Below, one piece after another: positions 1 to 6,615 of a stretch of DNA of 11,504 nucleotides. Location of the stretch: the NCBI GenBank assembly GCA_943349385.1, contig CALQZM010000022.1, positions 1-11,504 of the forward strand, given 5' to 3'. Position 1 is the first letter of the stretch. The number at the start of each line of letters is the position of its first letter. The DNA comes from Candidatus Peribacteria bacterium. Lineage in GTDB: Bacteria; Patescibacteriota; Gracilibacteria; UBA1369; GCA-2718715. The position numbers were made by a program, and so were the translations under genes. Below the pieces are notes generated by a model, which ran no database searches, was not told the origin of the DNA, and saw nothing but the letters and a program-made list of their open reading frames with translations.

Positions 1-456
1 AGTAATTTTATTATCCCAAAATTGATACAGGTCTTTGTACTGATTAGTTTTTAGTTTAGTTTTCATTTCAAGTCGATAAGGCTGAATCAAGTCTAAAGGT
101 TTTAAAATTCCGTATAATCCAGATAAAATTCTTAAAGTATTGTTAGCAAAATCTAATTCTTTGTTAGAATATTGGCTAGCTACGATATCGGTATAAACAT
201 CTCCTTCGAAAGCAAACAAGGCAGGTTTTGCAGTTTCTAAATTAAACTCAGATTTAAAGTTTTGAAATCTTAAATAATTTAACTCGGCAAGCCTTGGACT
301 AATCGACATTAACTGCCCAATTTCGTTTTGATTTAAATCTTTTAAGGCAGAAATTAATTGCGAAATTTCAGACTTGTAAGTTGGTAAGGAACACTTTAGT
401 TTTTGGTTTAAAGGTTCAAAATTCTGAGTTTTAGAAGGGGATAAAAGTACTAGCAT
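1..456 (-). CDS. yaaA: YaaA/UPF0246 family peroxide stress protein, 3'-truncated by window edge
   Basis: The frame read leftward from the ATG at 456 stays open for 152 codons to the window edge, so about the last 100 residues of a normal 250-residue family member are missing. Seen in the translation: MLVLLSPSKT at the N terminus (family MxILSPAKT), MSISPRLAELNYLRFQ around residue 50, PALFAFEGDVY around 80, LRILSGLYGILKPLDLIQPYRLEM around 110-130 with only conservative changes, and LYQFWDNKIT at the edge. These are the hallmark blocks of YaaA (DUF328). In E. coli YaaA limits intracellular iron and oxidative damage under peroxide stress; its biochemical activity is not settled. The start is fixed by the family N-terminal motif. 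No Shine-Dalgarno sequence precedes it. It lies 80 bases downstream of the GGQ protein on the same strand, so cotranscription is possible. Identity is secure; role is by family. Confidence 0.93.
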   Translation of the reverse strand, partial: MLVLLSPSKTQNFEPLNQKLKCSLPTYKSEISQLISALKDLNQNEIGQLMSISPRLAELNYLRFQNFKSEFNLETAKPALFAFEGDVYTDIVASQYSNKELDFANNTLRILSGLYGILKPLDLIQPYRLEMKTKLKTNQYKDLYQFWDNKIT

Positions 457-536
457 TGAGAGGGATTTGATGAATTAAAATGGGATACAAGTTGCTTCAA
501 GTTTTAAGTCCTGTGCATAACTTGGGTACGTTTTGT

Positions 537-935
537 TTAAAGAATTTTTTTGCGAGCTGTTTTTAAGTCACCTCTTAAAGATTTTTGATCTAGGATTTTT
601 TGTTGAGATCGCTTGGATCTTTTTTGTTTTTGCTTTTTTAGTTTGAAAATTTTTTTAGAAATTTGAGATTCTTTTCCTAATTTTAAATGCTCTACTTTAG
701 AAATTAAAATCTTTAAAGCAGCCGTTCTATTTTTGCTTTGCTCCCTATGTTTTTGACACCGGATTTCGATGCCCGTTGGAATATGTTTTAACTGAACGGT
801 ACTAGAAGTTTTGTTTACTTTTTGACCACCTTTTCCGGATCCTCTAATAAATTGCTCAACTACAGTGCTAGCAGAAATATTTAAAGAAGCTGCTTTTTCT
901 TTAAGCTTATCAGTAAGATCATCAAAGACAGACAT
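537..935 (-). CDS. Small GGQ-domain release-factor-like protein (C12orf65/ArfB-type ribosome rescue factor)
   Basis: A 132-residue protein that is essentially domain 3 of class I release factors without the codon-recognition domains. GGQ is at residues 36-38, inside FIRGSGKGGQKVNKTSSTVQ; in this family the GGQ loop triggers hydrolysis of peptidyl-tRNA in the peptidyl transferase centre. The following HIPTGIEIRCQKHREQSKNR matches the RF1/RF2 and human C12orf65 (mtRF-R) pattern better than E. coli ArfB. The C-terminal 45 residues are highly basic (KKIFKLKKQKQKRSKRSQQK); ArfB uses such a tail to sense an empty mRNA channel, so release of stalled ribosomes is a reasonable inference. Length rules out full RF1/RF2 (about 360 residues). 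It starts 6 bases after the aquaporin stop, with GGAAG in the aquaporin's last codons as a possible ribosome binding site. It could instead be a PrfH-like or other specialised rescue factor. Confidence 0.85.
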   Translation of the reverse strand: MSVFDDLTDKLKEKAASLNISASTVVEQFIRGSGKGGQKVNKTSSTVQLKHIPTGIEIRCQKHREQSKNRTAALKILISKVEHLKLGKESQISKKIFKLKKQKQKRSKRSQQKILDQKSLRGDLKTARKKIL

Positions 936-941
936 AGAACT

Positions 942-1643
942 CTACTTCCAGATTAATAATTTGTAAGCCAAAGCCCCAACTAATCCACCAACGAATGGTG
1001 CTAAAATATAGGTAGGAGTAAATAAGCCCCAACTAATTGCAATAGCAGGATTGATTAACCCAAAAGTTAGCGTTCCGGCAAGTGTAGCTCCTAAAGCAAG
1101 TGATCCCCCTACTACTAAGCCAGAAGCACTTTGTGTTACTTTCTTATGAGCTACGGCAGCAACTCCAAATGCTAAGATGGCAGTCCCTATGGCTTCGACC
1201 ATAAATAAAATCCCTGCATGGTCTAAGTTTGCAGCCGGCAATGGGAATCCGCTACTATAATAAGTTGTAACCGCAAACATTGCCCCGGTAAGTTGAGCTA
1301 AAATATAAAAAATTGCTGTTTTATAATGTAATTGTCTAGTTACGAATAAACTTAAAGTGACTGCTGGATTTAAATTTGCTCCACTAATTCCACCTAAAGT
1401 GTAAACTAATAATCCTAGCGTAAGACCGGCCAATAAAGGCGTAGCTAGCGGCATGTCTCCGAAACCAACTGCCATTGTTACTACAAAAGTAAGAAGACCC
1501 GTTCCTAAAAATTCAGCAAAATATTGTTGAATTTCATCTTTTAGATGAGGAGTATTTTTTGTTGAAACAGATTTTACGGTTGCTTTTTTAACCGAAGATT
1601 TTAGAACTGTTTTTTTGGTTGTTTTAGATTTTGCGACTACCAT
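942..1643 (-). CDS. MIP-family aquaporin-like channel with basic N-terminal tail
   Basis: A 233-residue membrane protein with six hydrophobic segments and the two half-helix signatures of the major intrinsic protein family: SGANLNPAVT (NPA at 92-94) and GLINPAIAIS (NPA at 198-200). EFLGTGLLTF near residue 45 is the usual first-helix motif (AExxGT). These channels pass water or small neutral solutes such as glycerol. The arginine that normally follows the second NPA and forms the aromatic/arginine filter is isoleucine (201), and an ungapped comparison with AqpZ puts small residues at the other filter positions, so the pore may be wide and apolar; substrate cannot be named. The first 33 residues form an extra Lys/Ser/Thr/Val-rich tail before the usual channel start. 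The GGQ gene follows after 6 bases, suggesting one transcript. A possible promoter lies directly upstream; no Shine-Dalgarno sequence is seen. Confidence 0.92.
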   Translation of the reverse strand: MVVAKSKTTKKTVLKSSVKKATVKSVSTKNTPHLKDEIQQYFAEFLGTGLLTFVVTMAVGFGDMPLATPLLAGLTLGLLVYTLGGISGANLNPAVTLSLFVTRQLHYKTAIFYILAQLTGAMFAVTTYYSSGFPLPAANLDHAGILFMVEAIGTAILAFGVAAVAHKKVTQSASGLVVGGSLALGATLAGTLTFGLINPAIAISWGLFTPTYILAPFVGGLVGALAYKLLIWK

Positions 1644-1667
1644 ATAAAAAATTAAATGCTTGTTGGT

Positions 1668-1696
1668 AGCATAGTGGATTTTTTAAGATAGGTAAA
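1668..1696 (-). promoter_or_regulatory. Putative sigma70-type promoter for the aquaporin/GGQ unit
   Basis: On the minus strand TTTACC (1691-1696) is followed after 17 bases by TATGCT (1668-1673), each 4 of 6 to consensus. It fills the 55-base gap between the GGDEF stop and the aquaporin start and would begin transcription near 1661, leaving a short A/T-rich leader. In such AT-rich DNA chance matches are common, so this is only a candidate. Confidence 0.35.
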
Positions 1697-1698
1697 AT

Positions 1699-2274
1699 TT
1701 AAATTTGAACAGTTGCGTTTACAATAATTTGAACTTGGTTTTTACCTTTTGCTTTTACGTAAACTTGGGCAGCATCGGCCTGACCCTTGGCGTAATTAAA
1801 ATTAGTATGCTGTATGTTTTCTTTATCAATTAAATAGGCACCTACGCTTAAGGTTACTAACAAGTCATCCGGAGGCATTACCGTAGGACTAGTTGACTTT
1901 ATCTCAGCTAATAATTCGCTTCTTCTTGCGACAAAAAGTTCTAAGTAATCTTGATAAATTATTTTTGGTACTTTATACGAAGTGGCTAATATTAATTTAG
2001 GAATAATAATTCCAAACTCTTCCCCGCCAAATCTATAGGTAAACTGGCCTCTATTTTTACGAAGGACATCCTTAAGACATGTGGCAACAAACCTTAAAAC
2101 TATATCGCCAACTTGACTATGGTAAACCTTATTGAAGCGACCAAAATTATCAATATCTAGAAACATAAAGCAAAAAGCTTCGTCTTCATTAAGAGTTTCT
2201 TTTGCTTGATTAAAAGCTTTAGTAGCTTTCTCTGTCCCTGTTTTTTTATTATACAGACCGGTTAGTGCGTCCAT
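1699..2274 (-). CDS. GGDEF domain (diguanylate cyclase-like), probable C-terminal part of an interrupted gene
   Basis: A 191-residue open frame holding one GGDEF domain. MDALTGLYNKK is the canonical domain start, FLDIDNFGRFN (39-48) carries the metal-binding aspartate, RFGGEEF (GGEEF at 83-87) is an intact active-site motif, and LSVGAYL (142-148) plus the late KAKGKNQV complete the fold. Such domains make cyclic di-GMP from two GTP as dimers. The RxxD inhibitory site before GGEEF is absent (NRGQ at 74-77). The ATG at 2274 is a doubtful start: the same frame continues upstream through a typical signalling-helix linker (ITSLKQSAEM) to an amber codon at 2338-2340, and beyond it is open to an ATG at 2565. 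No other ATG, GTG or TTG lies between the amber codon and 2274, and no ribosome binding site precedes it. Domain identity is certain; whether the gene is expressed whole, in part or not at all is open. Confidence 0.85.
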   Translation of the reverse strand: MDALTGLYNKKTGTEKATKAFNQAKETLNEDEAFCFMFLDIDNFGRFNKVYHSQVGDIVLRFVATCLKDVLRKNRGQFTYRFGGEEFGIIIPKLILATSYKVPKIIYQDYLELFVARRSELLAEIKSTSPTVMPPDDLLVTLSVGAYLIDKENIQHTNFNYAKGQADAAQVYVKAKGKNQVQIIVNATVQI

Positions 2275-2337
2275 TTCAGCACTTTGCTTTAAAGAAGTTA
2301 TAAGCGCTGCATTGCCTTGATAAATTTGTACAAGGGT

Positions 2338-2565
2338 CTATATATCAAAAATCGTTGATGTAGGTGATGGTAAAGCTGGGGAAATCTTGATTACAGAATC
2401 AGTAATTTCTAGAGGCCATAATAAATCTTTTAATCTATCTGCAACTATTTCAGTTTCTTTAATAGCTATTTCGGTTTGGGATATAGCGCTTAGGCGTTCA
2501 TGGCAATTACTAATTGGCTTATCTGGAATGTTTTCTAGAGACAAATTATCGCTTTTTATAGACAT
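2338..2565 (-). pseudogene. N-terminal fragment in frame with the downstream GGDEF domain
   Basis: A 75-codon open frame (MSIKSDNLSLENIPDK to TSTIFDI) ending in TAG at 2338-2340. It is in exactly the same frame as the GGDEF domain: reading through the amber codon gives 21 more linker residues and then the GGDEF start, for a total of 288 residues. The middle (QTEIAIKETEIVADRLKDLL) looks helical and could be a dimerising or sensory segment; I recognise no named domain and no membrane segment. The simplest reading is one ancestral diguanylate-cyclase-like gene broken by a nonsense mutation, or a base error in the sequence. Less likely are a separate small protein or amber readthrough. No Shine-Dalgarno sequence precedes the ATG. 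Confidence 0.55.
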
Positions 2566-2624
2566 AGGAAATATTAATCAAGCCCAAGTTTCGCGAATTA
2601 ATTATTTTTTGTCAAGCATAATAC

Positions 2625-2645
2625 TGGTGGAGATGCGGGGATTTG
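2625..2645. repeat. Direct repeat copy 1, duplicate of the tmRNA 3' end
   Basis: These 21 bases are identical to 2783-2803, the last 21 bases of the tmRNA gene including the encoded CCA. Identity stops abruptly at both sides: the preceding bases differ, and after the repeat this copy runs into CACTTCG whereas the gene copy runs into the T-arm sequence AACCCCGG. The copies are 158 bp apart in the same orientation. A duplicated tRNA or tmRNA 3' end is the usual footprint of integration by a tyrosine recombinase, but no integrase is present here, so the origin is inferred. Confidence 0.85.
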
Positions 2646-2714
2646 CACTTCGTCGTACTTAATAATCCGACTCGCTAACCTTGCGGTTCATCGTCGCATT
2701 CTTAAGCAAACCCC
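2637..2714 (-). other. Foldable segment between tmRNA terminator and the repeated 3' end
   Basis: Read on the minus strand, GGGGTTTGC (2706-2714) can pair with GCAAATCCCC (2637-2646), nine pairs with one bulged base. Inside are AACC-GCAA-GGTT (2677-2688), a four-pair hairpin with a GNRA tetraloop, and GTCG/CGAC (2668-2671 with 2652-2655) around a 12-base loop. The segment ends in the same CATCTCCACCA tail as tmRNA. It is not a canonical tRNA: no matching 5' acceptor strand is visible and the T-loop bases are wrong. It could be a small structured RNA, a decayed tRNA-like gene or an attachment-site remnant. Confidence 0.35.
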
Positions 2715-2745
2715 GGGCCGGGGTACAACTCACAATTTGCACAAT

Positions 2746-2774
2746 AAAAAATATGATCACCCGAATGGGCGCTC
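2746..2774 (-). terminator. Rho-independent terminator of tmRNA
   Basis: Nine bases past the encoded CCA, the minus strand folds as GAG-CGCCC-ATTC-GGGTG-ATC (2755-2774): five core pairs including one G-U, then one mismatch and two outer pairs. It is followed by ATATTTTTT (T-tract at 2746-2751). Position and form fit the end of the tmRNA transcript. Confidence 0.65.
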
Positions 2775-2782
2775 AAATTTTT

Positions 2783-3206
2783 TGGTGGAGATGCGGGGAT
2801 TTGAACCCCGGTCTTCAAGTGGAGAAGGTAAACGTCTACTATGATAGCCTAAATTTGTTTATTCGAAATATAAGGATTAAACATAGGCCAAAGCCCATAT
2901 ATCTCTATTCTTTAGAGCTTCAATTTTAGCTGAAGAAGGCGGTTAAAATCTATCCTCTAAGATTGCCCTATGAAGTTCCGAGGAAAAACACCAAAGGGTC
3001 GCCGGCGCTATAGGCCGACTAAAGCTTTTTGAGAAAAAGACTAAGCAAAAGCAGGAGCAAAAGCTCTTAAATTTGCAACAGTAGCTTCTTCTTGATCAAA
3101 GTTAGCATTTATTTTTGCGCTGGACGGATCTACCGGGAGACAGCGCGATCCCGACATAGCAATTTACATTCTCGGTTCACTCGAATCGAAAACCAAATTC
3201 ATCCCC
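2783..3206 (-). ncRNA. ssrA: tmRNA (one-piece), complete
   Basis: A complete one-piece tmRNA of about 424 bases including encoded CCA. The 5' end GGGGATG (3200-3206) pairs with CATCTCC (2787-2793) with one G-U to form the seven-pair acceptor stem. The T-arm is CGGGG-TTCAAAT-CCCCG, then discriminator A and CCA. Helix 2 is visible as TTCGAGTG (3178-3185) pairing with CACTTGAA (2814-2821), eight pairs with one G-U. Between them lies the tag frame, and the rest should hold the pseudoknots, which I did not fold. With SmpB, tmRNA enters stalled ribosomes as alanyl-tRNA, switches translation to its own frame and tags the nascent protein for proteolysis. The gene has its own promoter and terminator. 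It lies 163 bases downstream of mfd and upstream of the GGDEF gene. Confidence 0.95.
3041..3118 (-). other. tmRNA tag-peptide reading frame
   Basis: Within the tmRNA, a frame starting at GCA (3116-3118) encodes 25 residues and stops at TAG (3041-3043). It begins AKINANFDQE and ends LRAFAPAFA. Alanine as the resume residue and a short apolar Ala-rich C terminus are typical of proteolysis tags. The adjacent frame gives GCG CAA AAA TAA and closes at once, so the frame choice is secure; the exact resume codon is inferred. Confidence 0.85.
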
Positions 3207-3239
3207 AATAAATAAAAGAACAAGCGTTTCGTATAGAGT

Positions 3240-3267
3240 ATTATAGCGAAACCTACCTAAATTACAA
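3240..3267 (-). promoter_or_regulatory. Promoter of tmRNA
   Basis: On the minus strand TTGTAA (3262-3267) is followed after 16 bases by a perfect TATAAT (3240-3245). Transcription would start near 3233, giving a leader of about 27 bases before the mature 5' G at 3206, consistent with 5' processing by RNase P. Confidence 0.65.
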
Positions 3268-3296
3268 GTACAGTTTACGAATTGCCCGAATATGTC

Positions 3297-3352
3297 TTAA
3301 GCCCCTAGTGCCCACTTTCGCCGGCGAAACTATTTTTGTAGGCGGACGTTAA
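3297..3352. other. GC-rich block with a perfect 14-base palindrome between mfd and tmRNA
   Basis: This stretch of the mfd-tmRNA gap is strongly GC-rich for the region (20 of 30 bases in 3301-3330) and contains the perfect palindrome TTTCGCCGGCGAAA at 3316-3329. It lies 40 bases past the mfd stop. The minus strand has no T-tract after the hairpin, so it is not a standard mfd terminator; on the plus strand ACTATTTTTG follows. It may be a repeat unit, a protein-binding site or an RNA element; I recognise none. Confidence 0.4.
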
Positions 3353-3369
3353 TACCTAAATAAAACTTT

Positions 3370-6300
3370 TTACTTAACTTCCTTTTTCACACCCAAAGCT
3401 TGTACTGACTCTGTTAAAGCTGCGAACCAGTGAGCGCCTAGATCCTCTAGGGCAATTTTTAGTTTGTTTCCAGAAATTTGCCATTTATCGCTATAGTCCA
3501 GCATGTTCATAATGTTTTCAGGGCGGATTTTGTCGGACATTGTAAGTACGATCATTTTACCCGATTTTGTAATTGGGGAGTTTTCAGCTTTAATATTTAC
3601 TAAATTGGCTATTTTAGCGTGGATTTTCAATTCAATCACTCTAAATAAGTTCAATACTTCGTTTGGCAGTCTTCCGAATTCTTCTTCGAGATCTTCTTCG
3701 ATTTCTTTTAGGTATTCAGTTGTATCGGCTGAAGATAGCTTTTGATAGAAATTAATTTTATCTTTAGAATTTACAATGTAATTATCTGGAATGTAAGCAT
3801 TGATAGGTAATTCAATTGAGACTTCTTGAATTTCTTCGGTTTCAGATGTTTTACCAGATTGTAAATCTTCGACAGCTTTGTTTAACATTCTAATAAAATG
3901 ACTTACCCCAACTACATTCATTGCGCCCGATTGATTTGCTCCAAGTATTTCGCCGGCTCCACGGATTTCTAAATCCTTCATTGCAATTTGAAAACCCGAT
4001 CCAAGCTCAGAAGCCTCGACGATTGCCCTTAGACGCTTCTTAGCATCAAGTTTTAGTCGTTGGCCGTGATACAAGAAATAAGCGTATGCTTGGGACCTAC
4101 CACGTCCTACGCGTCCTCTTAATTGATACAACTGGGCAAGCCCAAACTTTTCGGCGCTATTTACAATTAAGGTGTTTGCGTTTGGTAGGTCGATTCCGTT
4201 TTCAATAATTGTTGAGCTAACTAAAACGTCGTAATCCTTGTTTTTAAATCCAATAATTCTTTTTTCTAGTTCTGTTGCCGATAATTGTCCGTGGGCAACA
4301 ACAAAGTTTGCGTGCGGTAATAACTGTTTTAGTTTAACCGCCATTGAGTCGATTGTTTGAACTTTATTATGTAAAAAATAAACTTGTCCACCTCTATCTA
4401 ATTCTCTTTGTATAGAATCTCTAATTAATTCATCTGAGAACTTTCTAACTTCGGTAATAACAGGGAGCCTCCCTGGTGGAGGAGTTGTAATGGTACTAAT
4501 ATCTCTTAATTTATTTAAGCAAATATTTAAAGTCCTTGGGATTGGCGTTGCGGTAAGAGTTAACACGTCTACTTCTGTTCTCATCTCTTTTAGTTTTTCT
4601 TTTTGTTGTACACCAAATCTTTGTTCTTCATCGATAATAATTAAGCCTAAATCTTTGAATTTAACATCTACCTGAATAAGTCTATGCGTACCTATAATTA
4701 TATCTATTTCGCCTTTTTCGAGTCTTTTTAATATTTCTTTTTGTTCAGATTTTGTTTTAAACCGACTAATCATATCTACTCTTATATGGAATTTATCCAT
4801 TCTTTCTTTAAAAGATCGATAATGCTGATCGGCTAAAATTGTAATTGGTGAAATAAAAACTACCTGCTTGCCACTTTTAGCAGCTTTAAAAGCTGCTCTC
4901 ATAGCAACTTCGGTTTTACCAAACCCTACATCTCCACAAACTAAACGATCCATAGGAAGTTCACTTTCCATATCTTTCTTTACGTCAATAATTGCTTTTA
5001 CCTGACCTGGAGTTGGTTCGTATCCAAAACTTTCTTCAAATAAGTCTTGTTCTTTAGTATCAATTTTAAATCTAACTCCTCGGGCAGCTTTGCGAGCTGC
5101 ATACAGTTTCAATAATTCTTTAGCGATTTTTTGGGTTTCAGCTTTTACTTTATTTGTAACAGTAACCCATTCAGCCGAACCAAGTCTGGTAAGTTTAGGT
5201 GCTAGCTCTTCGGCGCCAATATATTTACTAACTTTATCGGCTTGATCAATTGGTACAAAAAGTTTGTCGTTTTCGGCGTATCCAAGTTTTAAATATTCTT
5301 TAGTGATAGCGTCTACGGTTTTCTTTTCTAGTCCTAAAAATCTAGCCACCCCATGATCGGCATGTACTACCAAATCATTGACTTTTAAGCTTGTAAGTAA
5401 ATCTAAATAAACTTTTTGGTTATTTTTATACTGCTTTACGTCTTTATTTAAAGACAGAATGTCTTTATCTGTAATTATCGATAGTTTTAAATTGGGATTT
5501 TGAAAGGGGAGCGGTAATGATATGTCTTTATCTATCGGGACTAATAAAACTCCTGAATCCACTGAGTTGAAAGTATTTTTTACTGTGTGGTGAACTACGT
5601 TTTTGTCATCTAAAATGTTTTTAACTTCGTCAAAGTGTTTTGTAAAAATTACAACTTTCCAATTATCTTTCTTTTTATCTTGAAGTTCTGTCGTAAAATC
5701 GTGGACAGTGTGAAACTGCAAAGTAGATACATACTGTAAGTTTTTATGATTAAATTCATCTTCGTTAAAGGTTTGAAAACTTATTTTCTTGGCTTTTATT
5801 AAAGATGTAAATGAATCCCAGATACTAAAATAATCATCTATTACCTCAAGTTCGTCTTCAATAAAAATAGTATTACTAGCAATAAACTGATTAAAATGGT
5901 TTTCTGCCGATGGCTCAAGAATAGGGATAATTGTAATTTCATCGAGTGACGCAGTAATTTCTTTTTGGGCGTTATCTACGCAATGTATTTCGGTTACTTC
6001 GTCAAAATCTACAGTTATTCTAATAGGAAAATCTAAATTATAAGGAAAAACAGTTATAATATTTCCTCTACAGTAATACTCTCCTTTACTTACGTGAAAG
6101 TCTTTTGCGGTATGTAAGTTCATGTCGATTAATTTTTCGAAAATTTGAACTAATGATAACTTATCGCCTTTACTAAATTTAACTGATTGCTCGATTAAAT
6201 CTTCTTTTTTTGGGGTTAAAGTAAGAATGTCTTGGTAAGTTGCTAAAACAATTCTTTTCTGTGGATCGTGTAATTTACTTATTAAATTTAGAATTTTACC

Positions 6301-6600
6301 GTTATTTCTTCTACTGATAGCTTTATCGTTAAACCCATTTTCTTCAATTTCAAAATCTATAATTTCTGAATTTGTCCAAAACTGAAGCATTTTTTTATGC
6401 GTTTCCTTTTCACTAATATCATTAACTATCCAAATTATATTTTTAGCTTTTTCATACCTGTAAAAATCTGATACTAAAAAAGACTTAGATGAAATATTTC
6501 CACATCCAGATAAAATAACCTGATCGAATTGATCATAAAGTCTAAAAAAATCCTGATTCACCTTATTTGGTAAATATTGAATGGCGTTCGTATAGTCCAT
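3370..6600 (-). CDS. mfd: Transcription-repair coupling factor Mfd
   Basis: A 1076-residue translocase close to full family length (E. coli 1148). Domain order: a UvrB-like N-terminal half to about residue 370; a CarD-like RNA-polymerase-interaction domain at about 400-470 (VNDLVVHADHGVARFLGL, then YLKLGYAENDKLFVPIDQ); a relay-helix segment near 475-510; a RecG-like SF2 motor with Walker A GDVGFGKT (556-563), DEEQ (657-660), TATPIPRT (683-690) and QLRGRVGRGR (826-835); GAGEILG (881-887) in the translocation motif; and a C-terminal D7 domain. Mfd displaces RNA polymerase stalled at lesions and recruits UvrA. The N-terminal half is clearly more diverged than the motor. The start ATG lies 15 bases after the dnaN stop with an A/T-only leader and no Shine-Dalgarno sequence, implying a shared transcript with dnaN. 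Stop is TAA. Identity is certain. Confidence 0.98.
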   Translation of the reverse strand: MDYTNAIQYLPNKVNQDFFRLYDQFDQVILSGCGNISSKSFLVSDFYRYEKAKNIIWIVNDISEKETHKKMLQFWTNSEIIDFEIEENGFNDKAISRRNNGKILNLISKLHDPQKRIVLATYQDILTLTPKKEDLIEQSVKFSKGDKLSLVQIFEKLIDMNLHTAKDFHVSKGEYYCRGNIITVFPYNLDFPIRITVDFDEVTEIHCVDNAQKEITASLDEITIIPILEPSAENHFNQFIASNTIFIEDELEVIDDYFSIWDSFTSLIKAKKISFQTFNEDEFNHKNLQYVSTLQFHTVHDFTTELQDKKKDNWKVVIFTKHFDEVKNILDDKNVVHHTVKNTFNSVDSGVLLVPIDKDISLPLPFQNPNLKLSIITDKDILSLNKDVKQYKNNQKVYLDLLTSLKVNDLVVHADHGVARFLGLEKKTVDAITKEYLKLGYAENDKLFVPIDQADKVSKYIGAEELAPKLTRLGSAEWVTVTNKVKAETQKIAKELLKLYAARKAARGVRFKIDTKEQDLFEESFGYEPTPGQVKAIIDVKKDMESELPMDRLVCGDVGFGKTEVAMRAAFKAAKSGKQVVFISPITILADQHYRSFKERMDKFHIRVDMISRFKTKSEQKEILKRLEKGEIDIIIGTHRLIQVDVKFKDLGLIIIDEEQRFGVQQKEKLKEMRTEVDVLTLTATPIPRTLNICLNKLRDISTITTPPPGRLPVITEVRKFSDELIRDSIQRELDRGGQVYFLHNKVQTIDSMAVKLKQLLPHANFVVAHGQLSATELEKRIIGFKNKDYDVLVSSTIIENGIDLPNANTLIVNSAEKFGLAQLYQLRGRVGRGRSQAYAYFLYHGQRLKLDAKKRLRAIVEASELGSGFQIAMKDLEIRGAGEILGANQSGAMNVVGVSHFIRMLNKAVEDLQSGKTSETEEIQEVSIELPINAYIPDNYIVNSKDKINFYQKLSSADTTEYLKEIEEDLEEEFGRLPNEVLNLFRVIELKIHAKIANLVNIKAENSPITKSGKMIVLTMSDKIRPENIMNMLDYSDKWQISGNKLKIALEDLGAHWFAALTESVQALGVKKEVK

Positions 6601-6615
6601 TAATTAAACAAAAAT

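Noticed and set aside
2338..2340. Stop-codon reassignment (UAG or UGA as sense)
   Set aside because: TAG ends the aquaporin and the tmRNA tag at expected places and TGA ends murD, so recoding is not supported.
2610..2615. TTGACA on the minus strand upstream of the split GGDEF gene
   Set aside because: No acceptable -10 at 16-18 bases (GAAACT at 17), so it was not listed as a promoter.
2387..2662. 91-codon plus-strand frame opposite the GGDEF N-terminal part
   Set aside because: Antisense to the minus frame that joins the GGDEF domain, and it runs into the tmRNA-end repeat; no family resemblance.
2625..2714. A second tRNA or tmRNA gene next to ssrA
   Set aside because: Only the acceptor 3' strand and CCA match. 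There is no GGAGATG or GGGGATG partner at the 5' side and the T-stem does not pair, so I call it a repeat and foldable segment only.
2681..2929. 82-codon plus-strand frame with RCGDLNPGLQ
   Set aside because: It runs antisense through the tmRNA 3' end; the protein-like GDLNPG phrase is the usual translation of a T-arm complement. Not a gene.
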